From assembly GCA_021018995.1 (NCBI GenBank), contig CM037584.1, positions 45,645,811 through 45,709,810 of the forward strand: a stretch of DNA of 64,000 bases. The letters run 5' to 3'. The notes beneath the pieces were generated by a model. That model ran no database searches. It saw only the letters and a program-made list of their open reading frames with translations, and was not told the origin of the DNA. Shown piece by piece: positions 23,127 through 35,606 of the stretch (positions are counted from its first letter, which is position 1; each line of letters starts with the position of its first letter). The stretch is from Chloranthus sessilifolius. Its lineage: Eukaryota; Streptophyta; Magnoliopsida; Chloranthales; Chloranthaceae. Made by a program: the position numbers and the translations under genes.

Positions 23127-23879
23127 TTTGATATACATTGGTCTATTGTATTTTAATATTTTATTACTTAAAAAAAATTACAATTATTCATGACATGAAA
23201 TAGTAATTGTTGTTAGAATATCTTTTAGTAGGTCTATCACGCAAAATAATAATCATCTATCACCAACAAACTGATCTTTAAGTATCACTCACCATCTTAA
23301 AAATAAAATATAGAAAAGAAAAGAAATTAGATAAACACCAAATAAGAAAAGAAAAGAAAAAATAAATAAACGAGCAAGTAAATTTCCTCTTTTCAAGAAA
23401 TTCAAAACTGAAGCATCTCTTTCATTTGTTTAATATTGAACATCTTAATATTTTGTCAGGCGCTAGAGCTTATAAGTATCATTTAAATTTTTTTTTTAAA
23501 ATCTTATAATAAAAAAGAAAAGAAATATAATTATTTCAAAAAATATATATATATATTTAAATTTTAATTATACAGAAGATTCGTTTTCGCACGTAATATG
23601 GGTTATTAGTTTTGCCCTCGATATAAAAGAAAGAAAAGTTTTAGCTACATAAGTCCAAACGTTCTCTCGATTTCACTTTTTTTACCGCCCCCTTTTGCTT
23701 CTTCCAATGGACAAGGTTGAAAGGGCGCATAAATTGCAAATTATTTAGTGCAAGCTTTCCTTATAAAAATCGTAACCCTTCATCCTTCGGCAATCAACCC
23801 AACCTATGAAAATCTCTCAACGTGGGTTGATTTCATCAACTCTGAAGCCCGTCATCAGGTTTGAAAGGGAAAAAATTAA
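23127..23879. other. AT-rich intergenic stretch
   Basis: Poly-A and TA-rich sequence without coding motifs. A small 'ccgcccccttttgcttcttcc' block near 23686 is the only GC-rich part. Confidence 0.5.
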
Positions 23880-24320
23880 TTTTGTAGCACTAGTGGCTCT
23901 TGACTGAACATTTAAACACCAAATATATCATTAAAATGTTACTTGTTATTTCACACTATTAAATTGTGATTTATCATTATGCTATATGGTATATATATTT
24001 GATTAATCTAAGTTTTTCAAGTGGCAATCCACCATCGGAACATATCCCAGCCGAAGGATTATGCTTCTAAGTGGATATAAATTATCTGATCGGTGAACTT
24101 TAATATCAGCCATCAAACTTAAGAACAATCATTGGTATTAGAGTGCACAGATCGGATGTTTTGAATCTCCCAAAAAGTGTGATTTTTGAAACCATAGCCC
24201 CTCGATTGATGATATATAAATGTGACGGTATGGATTTCCAAGATCATAAGCTAATAAATGATGTACGATCGTTTAAGCACCATTTGGTGTTTAAATGATG
24301 ATCAGGAAAGTCGGTCCCTA
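23880..24320. repeat. Dispersed repeat, copy B (without the MITEs of copy A)
   Basis: Colinear with 2931-3631 plus 4646-4690. At the place where copy A carries the 1-kb hAT-like element, this copy reads on continuously (gatcgtttaagcaccatttg). No coding content. Confidence 0.65.
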
Positions 24321-24580
24321 TATTTTTTGTTATTTTTGCCAAGCGTATTTTTTGTTATAAACTTATAATGATTAATATGATTCTCAATTAATAGGCATAT
24401 AGTTGTTAATTGAGTCATGGTTATGGGTTTGGCACTCCATTTTTTAAAAACTTGATAGGTATATTAGGTTCAAAATTATGGAGGGGGTATTTTTCTCTAA
24501 GATATATATCCACGACATTGTAATTCATGCGATATTTATAGATTTTTAGTTTATTCCACTAACATTTTATAGGAGATAAG

Positions 24581-24672
24581 ACATGCCCACGGGCATTAAG
24601 GGAAGGAGCGGATTCGAACTCAAAAATCTTATTTTTGAAAGCAAGTGCCTAGCCAGCTGGCCTCACAGCTTG
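24581..24672 (-). mobile_element. tRNA-derived SINE-like fragment
   Basis: On the - strand, GGCTAGGCACTTGC is followed by GAGTTCGAATCC, an RNA polymerase III B-box, at tRNA-like distance. No matching tRNA cloverleaf or 3' tail was defined, so this is only a probable SINE remnant. Confidence 0.45.
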
Positions 24673-24899
24673 AAGTTTATCTAAGAAAAATTCTCATGTA
24701 TTTATCTTTATTTTCAACTCTTGTTTTATATGTTTAAATCATTGACCACTTTAACGTATGCCATAATCATATTTATTTTTTAGATGTGTGAAATCAAAAT
24801 CTGGTGGAATGTTGGTATGTATGCCTATGATGTTAGGAGCCATTGTGTTTAAAGATAGGATTGGAAAATAATCCCTATTGTCTGACTCAAATTGTTTAA

Positions 24900-25030
24900 G
24901 CACTTAAAACACAAGTTGAGGGATGATTTTAGAGTTAAAATAAAGGTGCCTTTAATTTATGGACCGCACTTAAAACACAAGTTGAGGGATGATTTTAGGG
25001 TTAAAATAAAGGTGCCTTTAATTTATGGAC
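24900..25030. repeat. 66-bp tandem duplication
   Basis: The unit beginning GCACTTAAAACACAAGTTG is present twice (24900 and 24966), with a single difference seen, so it is recent. It lies about 1.2 kb upstream of the NCA1 start codon. Confidence 0.85.
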
Positions 25031-25394
25031 CATTCTTATTCTTTCATTAGGACAAAAAAGCCTTCGCCAAATGTAAGATTATCGCTTTTCTATAAATGTC
25101 TTAAGTCATGAGAATCTTGTACACGTATCGACGAAGATGTGTGCCAGTTGTACAAATCTTAGATGATGCTGGCAGTACCGGTGGTACGTGGGCCGTCCAC
25201 CTAATACCAACCCAATTTGCTTCTCGTTGCACGCCACATGCATTTCTATGTCGATTCACCAATCTTCTGCACGCGGTGTACGGGTGCTCTCATGCTGTGC
25301 GCGCTTCTCTCTGCGCCTTTGGACACAACCCACGCGTCCGTGTCGTACAGTTGGACATTTATATGACTAAAATAGCCCTTCCATTTTCTTAAAT
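25031..25394. other. Upstream region of NCA1
   Basis: More GC-rich than its surroundings in 25130-25350. No gene was recognised in it. It probably contains the NCA1 promoter, but no core element could be assigned with confidence. Confidence 0.4.
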
Positions 25395-26121
25395 TAATTC
25401 AGAAGAAAATGCCAGTGTCAGCCATTATCCTTTTCTTTAAGATTTTTTACAGTACCCCCCTGACCCTGATAAGTTTGCCGCGAAGAGAGGAAGAGGGACG
25501 CTCTCAATCGAATCGACGGCCACGATCTCACTCTGCGATTACGACGCCCGAACGATAGATCTAGCACAGCAATCAATAGCACAGTATTCTCAAAATAAAT
25601 TTGAAAATAACAAAAAAAAAAAAACAAAGGATTTGGGAGAGGGCTTTCGATTTCAGGTACTCTCCTTTCTTGTCGAAGATGTTGAATTTGTGCCCTAGGT
25701 TTCGTATCTCATATTTTTAATTTTTGGTTAATTTCCTTCCTCAGGTTTGAGTTAGGGTTTCCACTCGATTCATAGGATTGTTATGTAGATTGGCTGAATT
25801 TTTTATTTTTTTTCAGGACACGTTGATTATTATCCATATATTTGTATGATATATGTCTCTGATCGACGAATTTGTTATAATTCCACATATCTTTGTTGAA
25901 ATTTAATAAATGTAGTAGTAGTATAGTGTAACTGATAAATCCCTTATTTGATTAAATCTGTTGCTGTGTTTTTCCCTCGTTTAATTTATTTGAAGTTTTT
26001 TATTGATATTGTTAAAATGTTGAAGAAAGTATTTAAATTATAATGAGCTTGGCCACTAAGAGTTTATATATCTCAAACATAATGCAAAGGTTTTATTTTA
26101 CGTAATTCTGAAACAGGGACG
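25395..26121 (+). promoter_or_regulatory. NCA1: NCA1 5' leader with a probable intron (25657-26116)
   Basis: A leader-like region ends TTTCAG and is followed by GTACTC (donor at 25657). AAACAG occurs at 26111-26116, five bases before the ATG. The interval is T-rich like a plant intron. The transcription start is unknown. Confidence 0.5.
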
Positions 26122-27926
26122 ATGAGTTTTGTTTGTCCATTTGCTAAAGCAGCGCGGCCTGGTGAAGAATGTCAAAGAAAAATAGGGGAAAACTATGCAA
26201 AAGATAAGCCCAAACACATCGACAATGAGGTTAAACAGGAGGGCGAAGAATCTGCCGTCGTATCCCCAAAGTGCCCATTCGGATACGATTCTCATACTTT
26301 TAAATTGGGTCCCCTCAGCTGCATGATTTGCCAGGCCCTTCTCTTTGAAAGTAGCAAATGCATGCCTTGTTCGCATAAATTTTGCAAGTTAGTAGTTCAA
26401 CTCAAAATTTTCACCTTTTTTTTAAAAAAATTGCTTTGCTCATTTGCATCTTTTGTTGAATTTCGTTGTGTATCAATTAGTTTAACGCGATTGCTTTCGT
26501 GTCTGACCAGAGCTTGTATTTCACGCTTCCGTGACTGTCCGTTATGTGGAGCTGACATTGATAAGATTGAGCCCGACACTGATCTTCAGGAAGTAGTAGA
26601 TCGCTTTATTGAAGGCCATGGTAGAATTAAGAGGTCCCAAATCAATGTGGATCCAGAGGAAGTTGGTGATGAGCATAAAAATGTGGTATATGAGGATGTT
26701 TCGTTGGAACGAGGTTCTTTTTTGGTGCAACAAGCTATGAGGGTGAGTTTGGCGGGAGTTAAGTAACACCGATGGATTTTTTCACTGGGCTTATATTCTA
26801 TGCAAAATTGGTCAATTGTTTTGTCTTAATTTATATTATGTGTTGTTTACCTGCTTAACTATAATAAATTTGATTGGTAGCTGTTTTGTACTTATTTAAC
26901 TATATTAAATTTGATTGGTAGCTGTTTTGTACTTATTTTATATGCAGGCATTTCGTGCTCAGAATATAGGAAGTGCCAAATCAAGGCTTGTTATTTGTGC
27001 AGATGACATCCGAGAGCAATTAGAAAGATTTGGTAGCACCCCGGAGTTATGCTCACAACTTGGAGCTGTCCTTGGAATGCTTGGTGATTGCTGGTTTGAT
27101 TCTTTTCTTTATTACTCTTCATTTTCTAAAGCATGCATTCATAGGATTTAACCAATGATAAAAGAACAGTATTTATGGTTCAGAAAAATGAGAAATCTGA
27201 ACTTTATGTTTACACCATTAAATGGATATTGGTATTTTTTCTCCATGCCAATTATGAAGTAACTCTATTCTCGGACCTGATAAAGATAAAGGGGATTTGT
27301 TGATAACTTTTTCTCCATGCCAATTAGCATCAATGACTAGTGAGGTAGGTGCTAGTGTAGTTCTAGATTGTCTGTGGTTATTTCCAGTGTTTTAACAGTC
27401 AGCCGCCCGGACGGTTCGGGTCCTCAAGTGCCCCGATTTAGGCCGGGGCATCCCCCGGGGCGGGCCGGATTTGGGGCGCCCACCCAAGCCACTCGGGCAG
27501 CCGCCCCGCCCCAATCCCCAATTTTTTTAAGTCGCTCAAGCGACTTTGGTTTCCGCTCGAGTGACTAGTGCACTTTTTTAAGGGTGATTTCTCTGGTCTA
27601 AGTCCCTCGAGCGACTTTGGTTCCCGCTCGAGCGACTCACGACCACCCAATTGCGTTTACACTCCGTATTTAGGATTTGTGGACCCCGATAGAACCCCAA
27701 AACCCCTTTCCACTCCTCAGGTGGCTGCGACCCTCCGGCTACGGCTCCCTGACAACGCTCCTCGACGACAACCTTCTGGCGACATGTGAGTTTTTTTTTT
27801 TTCTTCTTGTTTCTCCTTTGTTTTTCTTCTTCTCCCTCAGTTTTTTTTTTCTCCTTCCTCTGTTTTTCTTCTTCTTCTTACTCAGGTTTTTTTTTCTTCT
27901 TAAAATTTTCATAGATATAAAATTGA

Positions 27927-27982
<56 letters not shown>

Positions 27983-30900
27983 CGGCCACCCGGATCTTGG
28001 GGCGCCGCCCAACGATTTCTGTCCGAACATCCCCCCAACCGTCCGAACCCGCCCAACGATTTTAAGAATACTGGTTGTTTCATTCGTCTTGATACAAACC
28101 TAAAATTGTGTTGGGGATTCTTTCAACATCATTAATTGAGCATCAAAAGGGTTCATATCCATGGAGGCTAGCAAACATTGTGGACAAATTTAGTAATATC
28201 CTCCTCCCATTTTGAAAGATGACATTAAGATAGTAGCTCAAAGCGTTCTTGTCACTATAAAATGTTGGATTGAAACAAAGAAAAATTTCTGTTCTCTTGG
28301 ATATTTGAAAATCAGCTTCGAGGTTATTGGTGGGGAAGGATACTCATCCAATTTTATTGGTTGGTTAGACAAACTTCTGTGTTTCTTTTCATTATTAGGT
28401 GAGCTTTTATCTAACCGATAAGCCTGACATTGTTAGACCATGTTAGGAGCATAGTTAAAAAACTTGGGGGGTCAGAGGTATGGACTCCAAACTCAACCTC
28501 ATCCAATCATATGATTTTACCTATAAAAAAAACCATGGTGAGTCAATTTGGAATTCGTTGAGGTTGACCCAACCATGTCACTGACTGGGCCATACGAGTC
28601 TAGTGAAACTCGTCCAGTCCTGTTTTGACTAAAACCAGGCCGAGTTTCTCTACTAAACGTAGGACTCCCTCGACTTGGCAGGGTCATACTAGTTCAACTG
28701 AATCCCTTCTATTGTATTTTTCTCAGCCAATCACAGTTTTACAAAATTGTCTAGGGATTCTATTTCAAAAAGTGTTTTTTTGTACGTTTTCCTCTTTGTT
28801 TTTTTTTTCACTTGTTGTTGCTTCTCTCACATAATTGGTAGCTATTGATGGCTTTCTTTCTTTCTTTCTTTTTCTATTCTGTTTGATTGGAGCTTATGGC
28901 TATAAGATTGATAGCTAATGATTAGTCATTGAATCTTTATGAAATTTTATTTGGATTAGATTGGTGATGTGCCTCACTGGATTTGTGTGATTTGAACTCC
29001 CATGATCATCCATCTCATAATATTTATATTTGATCTTTTTTATTTAAAAATCTTTATTGTTTGGATTTATTCTCTTTTCTTTTTCTTTGAGCCTTACAAT
29101 TATTATTTTTTAAAGGAAATTCTGGATTTTCTTTTCTAAAGCATTGTATGATTATATAAGATAATTAAAATTTGTATGAAAACCCAATGCTTGACTCTGA
29201 CTGTTGACTCTTCGAGTTTCGAGGATCTACCCAACCTATTAATAGTTGTGTCTAAGTTTGGGTTTCTGAACTATGGCCATGAGAGAAGCTAATAGTACCG
29301 CAGACTCATGGATTAGGGAAGGAACTTCCACGAAATCTTTTATGTATTGGGGAGAGTCACCCCTCATTTGATGTTATACTTTTGTATTTGTTTCCTTATG
29401 CCTTTTGGTTTATTATAATAAGATCATTATTCACAGATAATAATGAAACAACACCTTCCCTCACTAAAAAAAGAGGAAAAAAGGCAGATCTATTGGCTAG
29501 GGAGATCTATCTAGGATCTCTTTGTGTTGTAGAGTCCAAGCCTTTCTATAATTTTGTTAATTTTGAGATTTGGTGAAAATTGTCAAATCATCCAAACATT
29601 CGAGCTATGATTCTGATTCAAATAGGATTGCTAACCAAATCTACATTTTGCTGCTTATTTCAAAAGCTTTTTCATTTGTATGTCTAGGCCTTTTCCATCT
29701 GTGATAAATAATAGTTGTACTGATAAAAAAAGGAGCAGGGAACTAAAAAAGAAAGGTTAAATAATCCCAATCATATAGGGGCTGCCTGGAAAGACCCTCC
29801 CTGGCCAGTGAATCAGCAACTGCATCCCTTATTTCACACACACAGAATCTGTTCCACTTCATTAAGTGAAGGACCTGCTGATAGAAAAAGAAATACAATC
29901 ACCTTCCACAAATACGGGCTCAGCAAAGATTTACCCTAGCTAATCATGAATTTACCTTGATGACTGAATCTCTCTCCATTCATCATGTTGGATAATGAAA
30001 GGGTTGCCATTTCTACTATTTTATTTATTATCGAAGTATCCAACTATAATATTTGTTACAAATATAAAAGACTACCATACCTATTGCCATTATTAGCCTT
30101 CCTGTATATCCAAAGAGTGGATATTATCGCATTTTTAATCAAATTGTCTTTGCTTCTAGTCACAATTTGTAAGGTTAGTACACATAGCATCTTTTTTTGT
30201 GGTTTGTAGTCTAGCTTCCATTCATAATCATGCACATAATTTTACTGTTTTGTATATCTTGCTGACCACCCTTTTATTCGATAGATTCTTTGTTTCTGAC
30301 ATTCATATCGTTCATCTATGTATATTACTGCTTTGCTAAATTTTGGTATTCTTGCTCTTCTGTTATGATATCGCAGTCGAGCGCTGAGAGATGCTGTTTC
30401 TGCAGTTACTTATTATGAAGAGAGTGTAGAGTTCCTTTCAAAATTACCTGCAACTGATTTGGAGGTTTGTGATCTCGATCTTTACATCTAAATTTTGAGT
30501 TTGAAAAGATCCTAGTAGACACTGTTGCTAATACTTGTGCTTATTACTTGTAGGTGGCTCATACGCTCTCTGTATCTCTTAATAAAATTGGGGATCTTAA
30601 ATACTATGACGGAGACCTGTCAGCTACCAGACCTTACTATGCCCGTTCTTTGGATGTCCGCCGCAATGCGGTTAAAGACAATTCAAGTGCCTCATCCCAG
30701 GTTAGGATTTTTTTTTTAGTTTTATTTGTATCGATCTGTTGGTTTTAAAGTCTAAGAGTATCGTTAACATGGTTTATTAAACATCTATACAAGGAAACAT
30801 ATGAGCGCACAAAGTTCACAAAACTTGTTTGACATTTTTTTGTCAGATTTTTTTATTTTTATGTTCTGATATAGAGAGTGGTGCCACGGATGTAGATATT

Positions 30901-31806
30901 TGAGTTGGGCTTCCACCTTTAGTCAACACACTTTTGTCATATATAATATATGACAAAAGTTACAAAATGCCATTACTTTTCTATGACAAAGGTCCCTTCG
31001 TCTCAAACCTCTCTCGTTGGTTCTCTGTGAAACCTGATCTGTCTCTACTTCAAAACAGAAATAGACAAGGTGATTCTAGGATTTGGAACAAGGAATCATG
31101 ACTTTGGTTCCATGGAGGACTTGGTCATCACCAAAACCGGTCGACTGATTGAAAAAGAGCAAGCTGCTGATCCGTTATGGTTTCCCTGTGAGAAACAGCT
31201 ATGCAACAGATACACAATAGACGTGGTATAAGGATTGCTATTTATTGTGACCTGTGGAGATCTATTCCTGATGAAACACCCTTCTATGGAAAGAAAACAG
31301 AGATTAATAGCTGGTCAAATTTGTGAAAACCATCTGCGTAAAAGCCAACTGCAATAGAGTTAACCTATTGTTCAACATGAAAATAAAAGACTGCCGTAGT
31401 ATTTGAAACGATTACATTAAATCAGGTTTTTGTTTGCATCTGATAATTCACAAAAGGTGGAAAAGCAGTTATGACTTATAAAATGAAAACAAAAAGAGAT
31501 TTTTTTCTACAAATCAATGTTGGAGTTTGAATTAATGTAAATACCATATACAAAAAAAAAATCTAAAATCTTCATCTCAGATCTATATTGCTTCTACAAT
31601 TTCATTGTTTTTCCCAATTAGTTCGCATATTTTTGAACTATACAAGCTCTCTGAATGCTTAATTTCTACAACTTTTGGCATTTTGTTTGTTCCTGTATTT
31701 CTGATTATTTTAATAAAATAGGGAATTGGACCATGTCTGTGATCCTGTAGAAGTGATGCAGATATGTAACTTGTTACTTTTTCCTCGTAATGGAGTAGAA
31801 AAACTT

Positions 31807-31856
<50 letters not shown>

Positions 31857-34800
31857 TACCATCTCTCAAAAGTAAAGCAAAAATACCCGGTTAACTCATG
31901 CTCAAGGTGATGTAACTTTAACACATCCTCTTCTCAACTATCCTGATCCCTATATTTTCACTTCACAAGCCCTATTCAGATTTTTTTAACCCTTATGGAA
32001 AACTATCAGTTGCTACAACTATATGATTGATACATCATATAATCAGTGGCGATCTTGTTCCTTGGATCTCGATAATACAAAGAAAGGAGCTAATTATTAG
32101 TTCTAAAGCTAAAAGTTCCGCGAATGAGATGAAATAAAAAAGGAGGAAGGGACAAGGCTGTCTATCTTCACCAAGAAAACTCAGAAACTTGGAGAAGAGG
32201 TGATAGAAGAGCAAGCCAAGAAAGGATGCTTGAAAATAGATAGGTCTGATTGGGAATGTCACATTCCATGATCAACCAGTGGGTATTGAAACTATTAGGT
32301 GAGTTTTTAGTGCAAGCCACATAAAACCCCAGGCAGACCCACCAAAAAAAAACAGTTTTGTTTTTCTCTGATCCCGACCTGCTTAGTTGGCTTGGTTTGA
32401 TTAGCTAAATCAGCTTTCTCTGTACTTGAAGTCAACTTCCTGATCTAGCTTGACTTTAAGGTACTAGAAGTCAACTTCTGAACTAATGAAAACATTTATG
32501 AAGCAAGATGCTATATGATAAAGTGTAAAGTTGTATGCCATCATTTAAATCCATCCATCTCATGCGTAGGCACCCTTTGCGCTTGCACCTTGAAATTAGG
32601 CGCAAGTACAGTGAGGTGTGCGTAAGCGTGTGCAAAAGTGCGCTTAGGCATGCCTCGAGTTCCTTTAATAACAAGGGTTAATGGCGGGGACGCTGACATT
32701 GTAGACATCCGATATGGACCTTTTCGCGTGTACCAATGTCGGAAGAAGCGGAATGGAAGTCAGAACTAGGCGAAAGATGAGATTTTGGAGAATTGGAGGA
32801 ACAAGACAAATTCGATCGATCGAAATCCTCGATCGATCGAAGTCCAATTTTGATTGATCGAACAATGTCGACAGAAAACACTATTTCTAGAGTGACATAT
32901 ATATATAATTCGATCGATCGAATGTCCATTTCAATCGATCGAACTCAGTTCGATCGATCAAATTTCAGCGGCGATATATTGATATATATATATGTGTTTC
33001 GATCGATCGAGTTTCACTTTCGATCGACCGAATTTCAATTTCGATCGATTGAGTTTCACTTTCGATCGATCAGAATCGCACATAGTTATTTTAAAATTTT
33101 AATTTCGATCTTAAGTTTTAGGGGCTTATTTGTCTTTTATTTAGTATTTGTTTTAGAGTGTTCTTTTATTGTAAGACCTCCTATATAAGATCCTTAAGAA
33201 AAACATTGTAGTTAGTTGATGATTAATGAAAAGAGTTTTTGCTTGTGTGCTTGAGATGAACTTCTATGAAGAGTGAATCTTCTTCCCGAGAAGGGTTTGG
33301 TGTGAAGCCAAGGGTGCGAAGCCCACAATCCATCATTGTCTATTTTATCCCTTTTAATCTATCTTCGTTGCTTGAATTCAAACAACCCGAATCTGCCATA
33401 TCTCATCCAAATACTCGACTCCCAAAACCCTAGCTTTTCCCTAATCCTTTGAGCCGATTCGATTTAACAACCGTAGATCCCAGCAGAGTTATTAAACCCT
33501 TCCGCATCAAATACTCAGAGAAAACCAGTAATCCCATCATTGAATTGTGAGCGCCCTAATCTGGAAAGACCTAGAGTTCTATCTCTAGGACCGATCTACA
33601 TTGCTATTCTAATGGATTTAGCGCAAAGGCTGAACCTTACTTGAACCAAACATGATCTTTCACATGGAGGACTACAAACGCCTAAGGTATTCGTTATATT
33701 TTTGGATTTATTGCTTAATTTAATTCAATTTAATTTCGGCAAGCCATTAATCATCGCATTCACGTAGTTTAGGGTGTTGTCCTGCGCTAGTTTAACCCTT
33801 ATACAACTTACTACTTTTACACGAGTTTTAAGTTGATATCTCTTTAAGTCTTAACTCTTAAAACTTATTTCTCATAAATTTATAAGCTATAGTGCTCCAC
33901 TCGAGAGTCGAGGATTAGGGCTCACTTTCTAGTTACTTACCCCTATTGGCCAGTTTGTTAAATTGTATTTTTTTTAGTGCACATAAATGATAAATACATA
34001 ATGTTCAATTCTCTATGATATTCATTTGTTTGTTGCATTTCATATTTGTTGATTACTGTATTGCTATTATACATTTATAGTATTATTTTTTAATTTTGAT
34101 ATACATTTATGATTTATGTTTAAAAACTAAAAAATTTGATTTATAAATATAAATTTTAAATATCACACATTAATAGAAATATAAAATATAATTTGTTGAT
34201 TAAAATGTATTATTTTTATATTAATATGTAAATATATAATAATAAAAAATATAAAAAACTCTAAATTAATATGCGCCTCGAAAAAAAAAGCTATGCGCCT
34301 AAGCCTCGCCTAGCCCCAAGGACCCTTGTCACCTCAGGTGTGCCTAGCACTTTTGACAACAAGGAATCTAACTGGACTACATTTGTGCTTCCTCAAGCTA
34401 ATTAAGGACAGCCAAGGGGATCTTCTCATCTCCCTCAGTCACTTGATATCACTAGAAGAGTCATCTTCTGCTTTAACCTGCTAGGCGGCACTAACTTCAG
34501 CCTTCAATGAATTCACTTAATGCATATGAAACCAGAATAAGCTATAACAAAATTGACCTGAATTATTATGGATGGAGTTGTGCCCTCCTGAGGACTTGGA
34601 TTGCCCAACGAGCATCTGTCAAGTTCAATCCATAAGCAAACCAAAAGGGAGGGGCGGACTAGCTAATCTGAGGCTTGTTGATGATTATACATTCTGAAGA
34701 ATGGTTACCTTAAAACATTTTTCAAAATTAGAGGAGCGCTAACTACAAGGAACTTTCAAGGGAGATCGCATGAAATTATCTCGACCATCAATGTTTGAAT

Positions 34801-35195
34801 TCAACAAATTAGGAACTGATGAAGTGCCTTAAGATATCTGGTTGTTTCTCATGCCAAATGGACCTCTGTGATATATGGTCCATCTCAGATCAGGCTCTGT
34901 GACAGCTCTTTATATTGTTTTGGCCATCTGTAGATTTATCTTTTTCTCCAGATCATTGAATGACAAATGTAGTCATTAGCTTGAATAATTTTACATAAGA
35001 TTACTGGTGCTAATTAGACAAAGGGTATGACTGCTATTGGAGTTCTTTTGGGAATGTTACCATTGTTATCAACTTTACTTTTTTACTTTTTTGAAAGAAA
35101 TCAAGAGTTCTATATTTTTGGGTTTACCATTTCTGGGATGTGGTCTATTTGCATGAATTGTATCGTTCTAAAACTAATGTACAAAGCCATCTATT

Positions 35196-35253
<58 letters not shown>

Positions 35254-35606
35254 TGAAGCCCTATTTTTGTAAATGACTGCAATTTTTCTTGTCAATTCAG
35301 ATTGTAGACATAGCAGTTTCTCTCGCCAAAGTTGCCGACGTGGACAGGAGTCTTGGCAATGAGGATGTAGCTGTGGATGGATTCCAAGAAGCTATAAAAT
35401 GCCTAGAATCCTTGACTCTAAATTCTAACGAGACTGATTTAGAATGCCGAGTAATACATGCACTCACTTCTGGTATTTGCATTCTACAACACCATGAAAT
35501 TGGACCTCACCTTTCTGGTTTTCTCTTGCAGCGGCTTTCAGTGCTTGAGTTCCTCCACGGTCAACTTACGGAAAATCAGAAGCCAGCTGCCGACTCTTCT
35601 GGCTGA
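26122..35606 (+). CDS. NCA1: NCA1-like catalase chaperone (RING plus TPR), 7 coding exons
   Basis: Predicted exons: 26122-26387, 26511-26742, 26948-27093, 30377-30464, 30554-30700, 35301-35450, 35532-35606. All junctions are GT-AG and in phase, giving 367 residues. Seen in the product: N-terminal CPFAKAARP and CPFGYDS; a RING-type C3HC4 set (C67, C70, C83, H85, C88, C91, C98, C101); a core RGSFLVQQAMRAFRAQN; then TPR-type helices (TPELCSQLGAVLGMLGDC, THTLSVSLNKIGDLKYY...). This matches Arabidopsis NO CATALASE ACTIVITY 1 along its length. NCA1 binds catalase in cytosol/peroxisome biogenesis and is needed for its activity under stress (established for Arabidopsis). The ATG is followed directly by the conserved CPF motif. 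Introns 3 and 5 (3.3 and 4.6 kb) are swollen by transposons. The last intron (81 bp) is in frame and stop-free. Confidence 0.92.
26854..26940. repeat. Tandem duplication in NCA1 intron 2
   Basis: A ~42-bp unit (taaatttgattggtagctgt...) is repeated twice just before the exon 3 acceptor. Confidence 0.7.
27385..28073. mobile_element. hAT-like non-autonomous element in NCA1 intron 3
   Basis: Ends CAGTGTTTTAACAG and, on the other strand, CAGTATTCTTAAAAT, with 8-bp flanks GTTATTTC / GTTGTTTC (one mismatch). This is a hAT layout. It is strikingly GC-rich at both ends (gccgcccggacggttcgg; ccgtccgaacccgccc), inside an AT-rich intron. It includes two palindrome pairs, CT-rich tracts and a 50-bp TA run (27931-27981). 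No transposase. Confidence 0.7.
27532..27635. repeat. Two phased palindrome pairs, core CTCGAG (in a hAT element)
   Basis: TCGCTCAAGCGA at 27532 and CCGCTCGAGTGA at 27553 (21 bp); TCCCTCGAGCGA at 27603 and CCGCTCGAGCGA at 27624 (21 bp). Both spacers begin CTTTGGTT. Confidence 0.8.
28074..30376 (+). other. Rest of NCA1 intron 3
   Basis: AT-rich. A possible MITE spans about 28450-29277 (ends CATAGTTAAAAAACTT and, reversed, CATAGTTCAGAAACCC), rich in 'gagtc/gactcg' words. Otherwise nothing is recognised. Confidence 0.4.
30701..32560 (+). other. NCA1 intron 5, first part
   Basis: No gene. Contains a TA run at 31810-31853 and otherwise AT-rich unique-looking sequence. Confidence 0.5.
32812..33073. 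repeat. Phased palindrome array, core ATCGAT (chromovirus LTR)
   Basis: Units TCGATCGATCGA and variants start at 32812, 32829, 32850; 32910, 32931, 32950; 32999, 33020, 33041, 33062. Spacing within runs is mostly exactly 21 bp. Read as codons the 21-bp period gives a seven-residue repeat (..FRSIEFH..), which explains an open but meaningless frame across it. Confidence 0.85.
33182..33188 (+). promoter_or_regulatory. TATA-like box of the chromovirus LTR
   Basis: TATATAA about 110 bp after the palindrome array. The related LTR at the right edge of the window has TATAAAA at the same relative place. Confidence 0.5.
33796..35300 (+). other. NCA1 intron 5, last part
   Basis: Very AT-rich at 33960-34260, then unique-looking sequence. 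A (CT)n run at 35199-35251 lies about 50 bp before the exon 6 acceptor and forms its pyrimidine-rich context. Confidence 0.5.

Larger units (their letters stand above)
32687..33795 (+). mobile_element. Chromovirus 3' end with LTR, fossil fragment
   Basis: Matches, in order and on the opposite strand, the element at 62107-63110. Shared are a 'gacgc-gacattgt-gacat' block, 'ggaagaag-ggaa', a palindrome array, a TATA box, 'gagatgaac-tct-cgaagagtga', 'gggtttggtgtgaagccaag' and an end near 'ttcacgtagtttagg'. Only the tail of pol, the array region and LTR sequence are present. It is old and incomplete. It accounts for over 1 kb of NCA1 intron 5. Confidence 0.75.
32561..34370. repeat. 'GCGCCTAGGCG'-type repeat split by a chromovirus fragment
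   Basis: 32561-32670 has 'gcgtaggcaccctttgcgcttgcacc' and 34270-34370 has 'gcgcctaagcctcgcctagcccc'. The two halves look like ends of one DNA-transposon-type repeat, separated by the LTR-element fragment between them. The outer limits and family are uncertain. Confidence 0.4.

Noticed and set aside
25108-25392. Reading frame of 94 codons upstream of NCA1
   Set aside because: No recognisable domain and overlapping open frames in other registers, as expected from a local GC-rich stretch.
32793-33188. A 131-codon open frame rich in FDRS/IDRS/FRSI
   Set aside because: It is the translation of 21-bp-spaced TCGATCGATCGA palindromes; a 21-bp period gives a seven-residue repeat. The same grammar elsewhere does not keep a frame.
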